From assembly GCF_000499845.2 (NCBI RefSeq), contig NC_023749.2, positions 31,708,924 to 31,772,923 on the forward strand: 64,000 nt of DNA. The letters are read 5' to 3'. The notes beneath the pieces are model-generated. The model had not been told where the DNA came from and did no database searches. It saw only the letters and a list, made by a program, of their open reading frames with translations. The DNA is from Phaseolus vulgaris. Taxonomy: Eukaryota > Streptophyta > Magnoliopsida > Fabales > Fabaceae. The position numbers and the translations under genes were made by a program. This document shows, piece after piece, positions 34,631 to 45,857 of the stretch (position 1 is the first letter of the stretch; the number at the start of each line of letters is the position of its first letter).

Positions 34631-35030
34631 GTCTATTCCTCCTAGTAATGAGGTCTTTATTTGCTTGTTGAGATGACCCTTCAAGTGTATCATCTTTGGT
34701 CATCTTCATGTATTTTTTATTCTCATCACTGTGTATCACAAACTCCTTTGGAAAAAGGTAGTGTTGCCAATTTTGCAAGGCTCTTACAAGAGCATAAAGT
34801 TCTTTATCATTGGTGGAGTAGTTGAGATGACTCCCTTGGAGTTTCTCACTAAAATAAGCTATGGGGTGGCCCTCTTGAAGGAGGACAACCTCAATGCCTA
34901 TGTTCTAGACATCACATTCTATTTCAAATGTCTTAGCAAAGTTAGGAAGGGCTAAAATGAGGGCCTTAGTCAATTTTTCTTTCAAATTTTCAAAAGCTTC
35001 AATTTGGTCTTGTCCCCATTTAAACACCAT
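34631..35030 (-). pseudogene. Element E RNase H fragment
   Basis: The minus frame carries FKWGQDQIEAFENLKEKLT, then [34 protein letters not shown] and [18 protein letters not shown], the usual chromovirus RNase H. There is a stop after ECDV. After [11 protein letters not shown] the sequence leaves the RNase H pattern and continues with about 30 codons of unrelated coding up to the A1 LTR, which suggests a deletion there. Confidence 0.75.
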
Positions 35031-36633
35031 TGTTGAAGATGGATGCTACCCCTTCAGGACAAAGTGTTTGATAAATCCAAATGTGTATTTTACCTTGGTG
35101 TTTGTATCTGCTTTGAGGATGTCTTAGGTATAGATTAAAGGTTGTTTAAAGTGGGCTTTTTTGTTGGATAACCCACCTCTTAACCCTTGACCATGTTATA
35201 AGGGCAAACACAAGTTTTCTGAAAATGTTTTCACATGTTTTGTAAAAATATCCTTTACTGCATAGAAAATGAATATGTTCTTTTCTAAATTTATAGATTC
35301 TTTCTTAAACTGATGTCTTGATTAAGTGTTTTTGAAAATCATGTTTTATGCATCAAGTATCTTGACTCAGTCTTCTTTCTATCAAAACGACTAAGTTTCA
35401 TTTGTTAAAAAGTTCTAGTTATCGTTTTGAAAATGAATCTGTTCTTCCTTAAATGAATAAATTCTTTTTTGTCTGGTGCCATGTTTCTTAAAAGGTTTTT
35501 CACAGCTTTATCTTTGCACCAAGGAGTTTGACTAAGTCTCCTACATCTAATAAAATCTCTCACTGCTCTCGAAAATAAATCTGTTCATTTTATTTTCAAT
35601 ATGTTCTTTTTATAACTGCTTTAACTATTTTTTAAAAGTCTGTTATAAAATATTTCTTATAAAAAGAGATTGGTTTCTGACTTGAATGTAACGTTGAGAA
35701 AACAAGTTTTACAATAGAGATTGAGTAGTTTACATTGAATAAGTACGTGTTCTTGAAAGATTTTCAAAACTAGAAATTGTGCTTGTTCTTGCTTGGTTCT
35801 AAGGCTTGGTTGGAGGTGTTGTCACAGTGTGTGCAATCTGTTCTACTAGTCTAAGACAGATTTTTACATTCTCATACCAGGTTTATTCGTTTCATCTTTC
35901 AATTCCTTGTAAAGTGTGATTGTAAGACTCTTCTTGATAGGGTTTCTTGAAGAGTTGTGTGTGCTGGAATAGTGTTTTTCAGCAAGGTGTGTCATGATTT
36001 TGTAGGGTTCAAGAACAGTGGTTGTGTAATTGTTTTGAATTGTGTTTTAGTGGATTTCACCTTGGATTAGGTGAGACTGGATGTAGCTCAATTGAGTGAA
36101 CCAGTATAATCTCGTTGTGTTCAAATCTCTCTTAATCTCTGCACTCATTTACTGTTTCGTTTGCTGATCTGTCAGAAAATAAACCTGATCAATTAAAATT
36201 GAATCTGTTCATTTTGGGTTTATTCATACTGTTCTTGTTTTCTAGAAAACCAATTTGAAACTTCTATGAAATACTGTATGGGTTGTTAAACATAATTGAA
36301 GTTCATTGTTCAGTGAAAGTTAACTCAATTAATTGACAAGTTTTAATCAAAAGGTTGACTAGGTATTCAAGAATTGTATTGTACTGATTCTGTTGTTTCA
36401 TTTTATTCCATAGAAATTAATGTGAACATTGCTAGCTGATCAACTTGCTTAATATCACAGAATCGCACAACTGATATAACTGTCTTAATACACTAAGCAG
36501 AATAAAAATAAATCTGTTCATTGCTAAATAAATAGATTATTTTCCTCTGTTCTGCAAAAACACCGAATCTGTGCGAAAGTTTTAAAAGCTCAATTCACCC
36601 CGCTTTTGAACTTTGACACTATTGAACCCAACA
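35031..36633 (+). mobile_element. Copia solo LTR (element D family) in element E; TSD accat/accac
   Basis: The 1603-bp insertion starts TGTTGAAGATGG and ends CCCAACA. These are the termini of the element D LTR (38683-41263, opposite orientation). The flanking five bases are accat (35026-35030) and accac (36634-36638), a duplication with one change. Removing it restores the chromovirus reading frame across the RT/RNase H junction (KKDVVFKWG). It shares with the D LTR the agtgaaccagtataa, gtggatttcacctt and gatagggtttcttg regions. Confidence 0.8.
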
Positions 36634-36638
36634 ACCAC

Positions 36639-37607
36639 ATCCTTCTTTACTATGGAATTTAGAGGTGCGGCAACGGTACTAAAGTCTTACATAAACCGCC
36701 TATAAAAACTAGCAAGTCCATGAAAACTTCGTACCTCACTAACATTGGTGGGTGTTGGCCAATGTTAAATTGCTGCAACCTTTTCCTTATCTACATGCAC
36801 CCCTTTGGAACTCTCAACAAACCCTAGGAAGTCTATATGATCTAGTGCAAACATACACTTAGCAAAATTAGCATACAAACTCTCCTTCCTAAGGGTTTCT
36901 AACACTTACCTAACATGCTTCTCATGATCCTCTAAAGACAAGCTATAAATAAAAATGTCATCAAAATAGACCACTACACACTTGCCAGTGAAAGGCCTTA
37001 AAACATGGTGCATGAGTCGTATGAAGGTACTTGGAGCATTAGTCAAGCCAAAAGGCATGACTAACCACTCATATAAACCAAACTTGGTCTTAAAGGCGGT
37101 TTTCCATTCATCCCCCGGTTTAATCCGGATTTGGTTATAACCACTCTTAAGATCAATTTTGGTAAACATTTTAGACCTATGTAATTCATCCAACAAGTCA
37201 TCTAACCTAGGAATGGGATGCCTATACTTGATGGTTATGTTCTTTATGGCGCGACAATCCGTACACAACCTCCAACTCCCATCCTTTTTAGGGACAAGAA
37301 TCACAAGCATAGCACAAGGACTCATGCTATCTTGCATCCACCCCTTAGCTATTAATTCCTCTACTTGTTGAATTTCCTTGGCCTCGGTTGGATTGGTCCT
37401 ATATGCAGGCCTATTTGGTAAAGAATCACCGGGTATGAAATCTATTTGGTGCTCAATGCCCTTTAGAGGAGGTAATCCTTTTGGGGGGTCTTGAAAAACA
37501 TCTTCAAATTCCTTTACCAAATTTGCCAAACAAGAAGGACTATCTAATGCCAACTCAATCTCAAGGGCCCTAGGGAAAGCTATGAAAATATTCTTTTGGG
37601 AAAGCAT
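36639..37607 (-). pseudogene. Element E reverse transcriptase
   Basis: The minus-strand ORF from 37607 holds the RT core: ELIAKGWMQDSMSPCAML, PKKDGSWRLCTDCRAIK, KMFTKIDLKSGYNQIRI and the catalytic YFDD at about 36955-36970. After KHVR the frame has stops near 36906 and 36770 but continues recognisably (FALDHIDFLGFV, VHVDKEKV) to the copia insertion. A duplicated 30-bp segment at 37584-37662 causes the break from the upstream gag-protease. Confidence 0.8.
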
Positions 37608-37694
37608 TACCTTTTTGATCTCTTGTGGGGAAAATATTCTTTTGGGAAAGCATTACCTTTTAGAATTCTTTTTATCTTTTTCTTTCCCTCTCTT

Positions 37695-38624
37695 TTATTT
37701 CATTTTAAGTTGGTCCTCATGGACTTCCTTTGGTGAGAGAGATTTTAGTGTGACCTTATGCCCATGGAAGTTGAAAGAAATTTTGTTGGTAAGGCCATCA
37801 TGAAGAGTTTTTCTATCATATTGCCATGGCCTACCTAAAAGAATATGAATAGCTTCCATATGTACAACATCACACAAGACTTCATCCTTATATTTGCCAA
37901 TAGAAAAGGCTTTGAGGACTTGCTTATTGACTATGATCTCCCCTTCTTCAATTAGCCATTGATGCTTATAGGGCTTGGCATGAGAGATAGTAGACAATCC
38001 AAGTTTATCTACTACTCTTATGCTTGCCACATTCTCACAACTTCCCCCATCCACTATTAAAGAACACAACTTTTCATTAATGAGACATCTAGTGTGGAAA
38101 ATATTTTCTCTTTGACTTTCATCAAATGGCTTTAAAACTTGTCCTAGCATTTGTCTCACTACTAATAAGTCACTTTCACATGGACTCTTACTCTCTTCTT
38201 CACTTGGGGATCTAGAGGTATTGGGAGTCCTGGATCTTTGTGAAGTATGGTCACTTAAAACTACCCCTTCATGCACCATCATATTGTGTTTGGAAGGACA
38301 ATTTGAAGCAATGTGACCAAAACCTAAACATTTAAAGCATTTTCTACTTGAGGTTTTATTAGGGGATTTAGGAGTTGAAGGTGAGGTTTTAGAATCCCTA
38401 GGTTTGTAAGTGGACTCTTTAACATTGGAAGGAAAAGTTGAAGAAGACTTGTTTTTGTTTTTCCAAGAAGAGTGGTAAAAGCCATCATTATGACATTTTT
38501 GAAAAGAGGTTTTCTTTGAAATTTGTGATTCTACCTTGATGGCAAGGTGAACCAACTTTTCTAAAGAGGTATACTCATAGAGTTCTTGGATATCCCTTCT
38601 TAGGCCACTTACAAATCTAGCCAT
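37695..38624 (-). pseudogene. Element E gag C-terminus and protease
   Basis: The frame begins inside gag (ARFVSGLRRDIQELYEYTSL) and runs through a Ser/Lys/Thr-rich stretch to the zinc knuckle CFKCLGFGHIASNC, a complete C-X2-C-X4-H-X4-C. The protease motif LIVDGGSCENVAS follows, with D-G-G where most proteases have D-T-G; this variant is common in plant chromoviruses. The gag N-terminus is missing to the right of 38682, where the element D LTR begins. Confidence 0.8.
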
Positions 38625-38682
38625 TTTTTATTCCTCAATTTCATGCATGTCAATTTTTGTTAATGTTATTTCAAGTTCTTTA

Positions 38683-41263
38683 TGTTGGGTCTATTAGTGT
38701 CTAAGTTCAAGAGGGGAGGGGTGAATTGAGCTTATAAAATTTTCGCAAGAACACACAATTTTCAATATACCAGAGGCAAAAAGAACAGATTGTTTTTACA
38801 TGAAACAGATTGATTCTTCAGAGCAGTCTAGCACAGTTTGAATTTGTTCAATATAAAATTGTGATCAACAGAGGATTATAACAAAGTCAGATCAGCTGAA
38901 TATTATGAGGATGAAGGATACAGCTATGCTTAGAGATCAAACAAATTTACTCAACACAAGGTTCTAAGGAGAATGATTCTTTCTCAGATTTTAATGAATA
39001 GACTGTTTGTTCACAGATCACTTAAACCATCATATACAACTGCCTTGTTTGTGATTAGAAAGCTTTAACAAATCAGGAAGAACAGTTCTTACTTAAACCC
39101 AGAATTAACAGATTCAATTTCAAAAGAACAGATTTAGTTCTTGACAGAATTAAGCAAAACCAGAAATGAGTGCAGGGATGAGAAGAAAAAGGCACACAAG
39201 TTTTTATACTGGTTCACTCATACAGAGCTACGTCCAGTCTCACCTTACCCCAAGGTGGAATCCACTAAAACAGTACCAATTACTTACAAACACACCAGTT
39301 CTTTGAACGCTACAAGAACAACACAATCAATGCTGAAAAACCCTATTTCAGCACACCTTGCACTCCAAGAAACCCTATCAAGGAGTGACTAACACTTACA
39401 CCTTTACAAACCAGAATAAAGGAAAGATTACACCTGAAAAGAAGATGCAAGAACTCAACACCAGTAGTTCAATTTGCTACTTGAGTTGGAGATAGCTTAG
39501 GCACTTTTAATAGAATTGGATCAATGTTCTATGTTTCAAGAACTCACCAAAACTTGCACCAAACACCAAACACCAAACACCAAACTCACATGGAAGACCT
39601 ATTTCTTGCCAATTGAACCGATTAAAAGATGTAAAAATGCAAATGAACCGATTAAATTGCATAACAAATGAAATGAATCGATTAAAATGCTTCAAAACTG
39701 AAATGCGCCGAACAAATCCAAGGAGAAAGAAGATGAACCGATAGAAACATGAAAATAAGCAAGAACACCGAATAGAAAGCAAGAAAGGAACCTAAGACAT
39801 GTTTAGGAATTCAAATAGGCACGGAAATGGAATGAGAAGATGGAGAAGAAAGAGGACTTATGTGGTTGTAGTTCTTGGTTGATGAACACGTCACTTGAAG
39901 TGTGAATGCTCCAAGATAAGTGTGCAATGCCGCCACTTGAGAGAACCAAGGCACTCAAGATGAGACTAGGAAGAGGAGAAGACAAGTTCTCACTACACTC
40001 AATTACCAATTTGGGAGAGTTTTGATACTACAAATTCCAAATCTGCATTATGAAGGACCTAAGCCCTCCTTTTATAGGAGCAAGGGCTGGTCATGAAGCT
40101 TACAAAGCTTGTACCATAAGCTACCCAAAAGTCTCCTAAGCTAACGCCTATAGTGACTTATGAAGAGTCACCTTCTAGAAAATTCTAAACTAAAGCCTAA
40201 AGATGCTTTACAAAAGAGGTATCTATGGTTTTCCTCTAAGCACCTTCCTAAACACTATTCTATATTATTTACAATTTTATACAAAAGAAACTATAAAGAG
40301 AGATATTTAAATGAAGCCTATTCTTGAAAGCTTGTAGACTTCTTTGGCTTTAGGCTTGATCCTCTCTTTATTTTATGTCTTCTTTTAGTTTTGAGAAGAC
40401 TAGAAGGAAGAACTTCAAATGTGTAGGTGAATGACCTCTTCCTTCAATAATAAAAGCCTCCTTTATTTGATTCTCATCAACTGCACCAGCACCTTCACCA
40501 AGATCAAAGGTTTCCTAGAACAAGCACACTTGAAAATCTCTTTGGAAAACCTTTCAAAAATCTTTCAATCCTTCTTCTCACATGGAAAATGTTTGATCTC
40601 TGTCAAAAACGTAATTGCTCAGCACCTTTTCATGTGAGAGAGACTTTTCTTTATATAGAAAACAATTTCTAACTTCTTTTCAAAAAACAGTTGAAAAGCA
40701 GTTATGAAAACAACAGATTCATTTTTGAACTTAACAGATTTATTTTGTGAAAACCGCCAACTCAGCTAACTGAAATAACTGTCTGAGTTGTACCTTTGGT
40801 GCCCTAACTAACTTGTGAAAAACCTTTCAGCTGACCAAAGAATAAACCTGTTCTTTCACAGTGAAACAGATTAAAATATAGCAAACAGGTCAGCTCAACT
40901 TTAACTGAAATAACTAACTATGCTTTACCTGTGGTGCCCTAACAGAATTTTAGAAAAGCCTTTTAACAGAGAAGAAATAAACCAATTCTTTCTCCATAAA
41001 ACAGATTTATTTTTTGTACTGATTTAAAACTTTTAAGAGCACTTTTAAAAGCTTTTCAAAAACCCTTTAACCACATCATGTGCTTGATCTAGACTTGGTT
41101 AGGCATCTAAGATGGGTCATACAGCAAAAGGCAACCTTACACACTTACAAGCATACATACAAGCTCATCTAAACCTATTACAAACTTCAAAGCAAACTAG
41201 CTATTTTTCTACATCAAACACACACAACACTAGGTAGAGAAGAGACTTCATCCATCTTCAACA
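38683..41263 (-). repeat. 3' LTR of element D (with nested solo LTR)
   Basis: It starts, on the minus strand, TGTTGAAGATGG after the polypurine tract CAGGGGGAGAT and ends ACCCAACA at 38683. Its length of 2581 bp is 978 bp more than the 1603-bp solo LTR of the same family, which fits one nested solo LTR of about that size. Motifs of the gaataaatctgtt type occur throughout. Confidence 0.8.
39475..40479 (-). mobile_element. Solo LTR nested in the element D LTR (boundaries approximate)
   Basis: Its reverse complement matches the solo LTRs at 33194-34328 and 7523-8531: TGATGAGAATC start, tcttctagtcttctcaaaa (about 40390), the gtggcggcat segment (about 39930), and gtgcctaagc near the end. The reading of the surrounding D LTR suggests about 978 bp of extra DNA. 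I could not identify a clean target duplication, so the left boundary may be off by tens of bases. Confidence 0.65.
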
Positions 41264-41637
41264 ATCTCCCCCTGTTTGATGGAGACAAATCCCCTTTGCA
41301 CAACATAGTTTGATGATCACAATCTGTATTAGACTAGCTGCCAAAACCTGCACAGAACTTTTAGACATAAAACCATAATAGAGCAGTTGTGAGTTTTGTG
41401 CTACCTTCATGTACCATGTAGCTTTCTGTGGCTGTTCTTCTCCCCCTTTGGATTCATCAAACAGAGTAAAGCATGGGATAAAACATACAAGCCATTCATC
41501 ACAGTTCAAACTATCAATCCAGTATTAAGTTCTATTACAAACCTCAATGAAATCAACTAAAAACCAGTGCAGAATAAAGACAAACAGATTAATTCCAAAA
41601 TGTTCAACATATAAAAGCTAAAGACTTAGATATAGGA

Positions 41638-42825
41638 TCACTTGTCATTGTAGTAGAGCTCAGCTAGCTGCACTTGAACTCCTTCAAGTTGGTCATCCAA
41701 GTGTTGAAACCTGGCGTAAGTCATTTCATAATGTGCTTTCTGCTCATATGTGAGTGTGTCCAGCCTGCTCAGCACTTGTCTTTCAAACATAGACAGAGGT
41801 TCACCTCTGTACTCAGGTTCCTCATATGCAACCATTGCATTTTGACTTGTAGCAGCAACATCTTCATGTCCAGCAGAATGTACTGGTGATGCATCCATGT
41901 TCTGCACTCCATCAGCATTTTCTTCTTCATTTTCTGGATCAACAGCTTCATTTTCAGCTCTGTTTGCAGCATTCCTTCTGAATATCCAACTGTCATCTTC
42001 CTTTTGAAACCCCATCTTCAAGAGAGTAGAGTTGTCTATTTCACTGGCTGCCTTAATGGTGTCATTTCTCTAATTTGTAGTGTCAACTTCAAAATAATCG
42101 ATTAGCTTTGACACAAAAATAGCATATGGAAAGCGATAGTCTGGTAACCTTGTGGATTTGAGCATATGCTCCACCATTGTACTCACCCAATTTACCTTGA
42201 GTTGGTTCATGATACAATACAGCAGAATCAAATATTCTTCATGGAGAGTTGCATGATTACTTCCTCTTGGAGTAAGCTGCCAAGCAATGATGTAGGCAAG
42301 GAGTCTTGGAATGATTGTGAGATTTCCAGCATGGAATCTAGCCACTGGTTCAGCAGGGTTTCTCACACAACTTCTGTAAAACTGCATCTTGTTGAATCCC
42401 TGAATTCCAACAGTGTTACCTTTGCTTACTTTCATTCCAGAATACTTGATTCCTCCCACATTACTCCATATTTCTCTAGTAATCTTCAGCTTCACACCTT
42501 TCACATGGGAGACCAAATTTTTGCCATCTTGAACCAAGTTGCTGTAGAAGACTTTCACCAAGTCTGGATAGACATTTCCAGTCATTTCTAGGAAGTTCTT
42601 CAGCTTTTGATGCTTGAGCAAGGTTTTTGCTTCAGTCAGATTTTCTTCTCTCAACCAAGAGAATTCCAGCACTTTGGGCGCATTGACTTGCTTCCTGCTT
42701 GTCTCATGGATGTACCTTGTCATTGCTTCAGAATCTCCAGCAAACCATTTCTCCATAATACCTTGGTTGCTGCTGGATTGCTCCTTGGATTTCTTCTTTC
42801 TGTGTGATGAGGATGCCATGCTCAA
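41638..42825 (-). pseudogene. Element D env-like / putative plant transposon protein ORF (one in-frame stop)
   Basis: An ATG at 42825 starts a 396-codon frame that ends at 41638. A single in-frame stop (TAG, 42070-42072) splits it into 251 and about 140 codons. The N-terminal half has VYPDLVKVFYSNLVQDG, NLVSHVKGVKLKI, QFYRSCVRN, IIAWQLTPRGSNH and a predicted compact domain. The C-terminal part is acidic, then ends in a helical FERQVLSRLDTLTYEQ segment that aligns with A1. It lies after pol in the same orientation, the position of the env-like ORF of SIRE-type elements. I see no convincing signal peptide or membrane anchor. Role unknown. Confidence 0.75.
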
Positions 42826-43384
42826 TCTGTTTTTCCCTGCACTAGTTTATTAATATACAATTCTAGAAAAAAAAACAATACAGATTATCACTTAGAACAT
42901 AAATGAAACCTGTGGTGAAGCAAGTGTGAACCTGGACAGCTTATAGCACAAATGAGAATGTGTGAGAGAATAGCTAATTTGTGCTAGGTTTATATAGAAC
43001 ATTAAACCAAATTTTGACAATCATAGATTTTAAAGAAAAACGATTTGATCAGATTTTAGGAATTATGGGTTTTGAAGGAAAAATCAAATCTATTAGATAT
43101 GCTACAGATTTTATTCCAATGGTGCAGTAGGTTCAGGTGTGGATTCACGTAAGAATATCTTGGAACCTGATTTTGGCAAACCAAATATGTTGCACCTCCA
43201 CAATATCCAATCAGTTAGGATACCCACACACTAATTGCCATAGGCCTGTTGGTTAATAACCGAAAAAGCAGTCAAAGATAAAGTGAGAGAGAGAAAAGTA
43301 AATCTTCCTCTTTCCTAGTCACAGCTGTGATTTCTGAAACAGGGAACAAAACATGTTAAATCATAAAACAACAGATTGAAATTT
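42826..43384 (-). other. Element D spacer between pol and env-like ORF, with TATA-like motif
   Basis: This 560-bp spacer has no ORF. On the minus strand a TATA-like sequence (tctatataaacc, + strand 42987-42998) lies about 165 bp before the env-like ATG. A1 has ctataaaat about 110 bp before its own env-like ATG. This suggests a separate promoter for the env-like gene, an inference only. Confidence 0.5.
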
Positions 43385-44051
43385 TCACTGCAGAGGACAA
43401 TTTAAGCTGATAATACCCAATTCATTTAGAAGAAAATAAAACTTGTCTTTAGCAAGTGGTTTAGTGAATAGATCAGCTAGTTGAAATTTAGTACCAATGA
43501 ATTGTATATCACAAGTTCCATTAGCTATATGTTCTCTTAGAAAGTGATGTCTAATTTCAATATGTTTAGTCCTTGAGTGCATGACAGGATTCTTAGACTG
43601 ATTTATGGCACTAGTATTATCACAATTTATAGGTATCTTGTTTAACAAAATTCCAAAATCACTTAGTTGTTGCCTTAGCCATAAGGTTTGAGCACAACAA
43701 CTTCCAGCAGCTATGTATTCTGCCTCTGTTGTGGAGAGAGCAACACAAGCTTGTTTCTTGCAATGCCAAGAGATTAGACTTGATCCAAGCATGTGACAAG
43801 TTCCACTTGTGCTTTTCCTATCCACCTTACAACCTGCAAAGTCAGAATCTGAAAAACCAGTTAAATTTAAAGATACCTTGTTAGGATACCATAATCCAAC
43901 ATCCTTAGATCCTTGCAAATATTTCAGAATTCTCTTTGCTGCATTGTAGTGTGATTCCATTGGATCAGATTGATATCTAGCACATAAGCACACATCAAAC
44001 ATAATGTCAGGCCTGCTAGCAGTTAAGTATAATAAGGAACCAATTAAACCC
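43385..44051 (-). pseudogene. Element D pol C-terminus: copia RNase H
   Basis: The minus frame holds the copia RNase H region: GLIGSLLYLTASRPDIMF, then YLQGSKDVGLWY, SDSDFAGCKVDRKSTSG, QACVALSTTEAEYIAAGSC, NKIPINCDNTSAI, HIEIRHHFLREH and LADLFTKPL, ending at 43385. The catalytic Asp, Glu and Asp positions (SDSDFAG, STTEAEY, CDNTSA) are present. The 5' part of pol is cut off by element C at 44052. Confidence 0.85.
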
Positions 44052-45251
44052 TGATCCTGCCGGCAACTCGAACGTGGATGAATCGCTTCGTAGCACTCTT
44101 TGCCCCGTCTACGCGACTGCGTCTTCTGCAGAATCACCCTCCGAACCTTCTCTCAGATGTCTTCGAATGTGACCTGCAAAACACACAGACGGCGCCTCTA
44201 GCGGCCGTTTGCACTCCGACGATCAAGTTAGTCCACAGAACCACCAAAAACTAGAAAACTAGCAGTGTGTATGTAGGAACTCTTGCACTCTGTTTTTCCT
44301 CTCTCTTCACCCTCACCCTGATTCTCCCTTTTATCTCTCTTTCCCTGCTTCTGGGCATAACAGAATTCTGTTATGCTTTTCTGGCATGTGTCAGAACCCT
44401 GTTATGCTTTTCAGAGAAAGCGTACCTTCAGAATCAGCGGTGGGGAGCGTGAGAGTCTGCGCATGTCTGCGCGTCTCTGCGCTTGGCTGCGCCTGTCTGT
44501 ACCTTTAGTGGTACGGAGTGCTCCTTTGTCTGGACCGCACCCCTCTCAGATGGTGACACGCGAAGGCCTGCAACTCACATCTAACCACACACGTGTCACT
44601 TACTGGAAGGGCTCTAGCGCCTCTCTTTGTGTGCCTAAGTTACGCCCTTGCGGAGTAACTTAGGATGTTTCTCTTATCTGGGCAGATCGCATACTCTTGG
44701 GAGAACGTCGGGTGTGGCTGGTCTAGGCACACTCACCAAACGTTGCTCTCTGAGTATACAGCTTACCCTTCACGATGCCATGCACGTAATGGGTTGAGGG
44801 AATCACCAACCACTGACTGGTTTACTAGTTCCCTCAGGCCACTCTCGTGCATGATTCCCTGAGGTGTGCTCATGCGAGATCCGTGCGTAACGCTCTCGCT
44901 GGGAACCTCATTCCCAGTTTAACTGCGTGTAACACGAGACCCCGATGACAATACCCCGATGACTGATCAGTGTTTATCTGTTTCTCGCGTTCTGCCTTCA
45001 GGCGTTAGTCTGAGAACTGGTCTGTTGGTGGCCACTTGGCTACTGACCACCGATCACCATTCTGGATGATCTGTCCCCCGACCTCTCTGCCGCATGATCT
45101 GTCGGTGGTCACTTGGTTACTGACCACCGATCACCTCTCTTGGCGATCGTCCCCCTGACCTCTCTGCCACCTGGTCCACGTGTCACCCTGCGAGTGGTCC
45201 AAGTGGCTCTCTGATGCTGACGTCATCGACTACCGATGACTGATCGGATCA
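44052..45251 (-). repeat. 3' LTR of element C
   Basis: The LTR runs TGATCCTGCC to GATCGGATCA. The minus-strand polypurine tract ACTGGGGGGCTTG (45252-45264) lies directly inside it. It differs from the other LTR near 44100-44115, 44270 (2-bp gap), 44530 and 45242. Confidence 0.9.
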
Positions 45252-45857
45252 CAAGCCCCCCAGTCTCGAGTCGAGAACTCGTTTTCAGCGAAGAGACTAA
45301 GTGGTCGTGCCCTCAGTCCACGTGGCAAGTGGGGCCGCCTCACGTGCCACCTCACGTGCTGCTTCTTTAACGTTTGGACTCCCTCTCTTAATCTCGCGAC
45401 ACGTGGCCCCATCAACGGCCAGCGTTGTGCGTCGCTAGCGCTTCTCTTATTCAAATTGGCGCGCCCTTCCACTGTTCCTTCATCTTCTTCATTCGACTCC
45501 CAGACTCTCTGCGAACTTCTCTTCTGCGCGCCCATCTTTCTTCAAATTCTCTGCTTCCCAATCTCTTGTGATCATTCAAAGGTATGGTTTTTCTTTTCCC
45601 TGGCCCCTTTTTGGTCATCTTTACCGATTGCATTTATCATTCTAGTTATCATGCATTCATCTTCTCCATTTCCCCCTTTCGAACCCGCGCTAGGGTTTTT
45701 TCATGCTCTTACTCTGGCTTCTGCTTCTTCTTCTTCCTCTTTTCATCTGGGCATCTCCTTCTCCTTTCCCTTTTCTGTTTTCACCGAAACATTCATCATT
45801 CCTTCTTCTCCCATTCATTCTGACCTTTTCGTTTTCTCCCTTTGCAGTTATCTCACG
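45252..45857 (+). promoter_or_regulatory. Element C polypurine tract and leader/promoter of the antisense gene
   Basis: After the polypurine tract comes a 600-bp leader. A probable leader intron has its donor at 45582 (ttcaaag/gtatgg) and its acceptor at 45841-45847 (tttgcag), ten bases before the ATG. The donor and acceptor contexts match those of element B. I see no clear TATA box. The segment cacgtggccccatcaacgg near 45400 is shared with element B (about 16183). Confidence 0.6.

Larger units (their letters stand above)
34631..38682 (-). mobile_element. Element E: fragment of a chromovirus-like Ty3/gypsy element
   Basis: The minus-strand order is gag with zinc knuckle and protease (38624-37695), RT (37607-about 36640), a copia solo LTR, then RNase H (35030-about 34740). 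No LTR, integrase or chromodomain is visible in the window. Its left end abuts the A1 LTR and its right end abuts the element D LTR, so both were inserted into it or next to it. The clade within the chromoviruses is not assigned. Confidence 0.75.
38683..44051 (-). mobile_element. Element D: 3' part of a SIRE-like Ty1/copia element with env-like ORF
   Basis: Reading right to left: the end of pol (RNase H, 44051-43385), a spacer, an env-like ORF (42825-41638), the polypurine tract, and a 3' LTR (41263-38683) that contains another solo LTR. The 5' half (5' LTR, gag, protease, integrase, most of RT) is absent; element C begins at 44052. The LTR family is the same as the solo LTR at 35031-36633. 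Confidence 0.8.

Noticed and set aside
41638..42825. Env-like ORF as a true viral envelope gene
   Set aside because: No convincing signal peptide, membrane anchor or cleavage site is visible; position after pol is the only argument.
44267..44862. ORFs inside the element C LTR, repeated at 54830-55425
   Set aside because: They are repeated only because the LTR is repeated. No similarity or coding character is seen.
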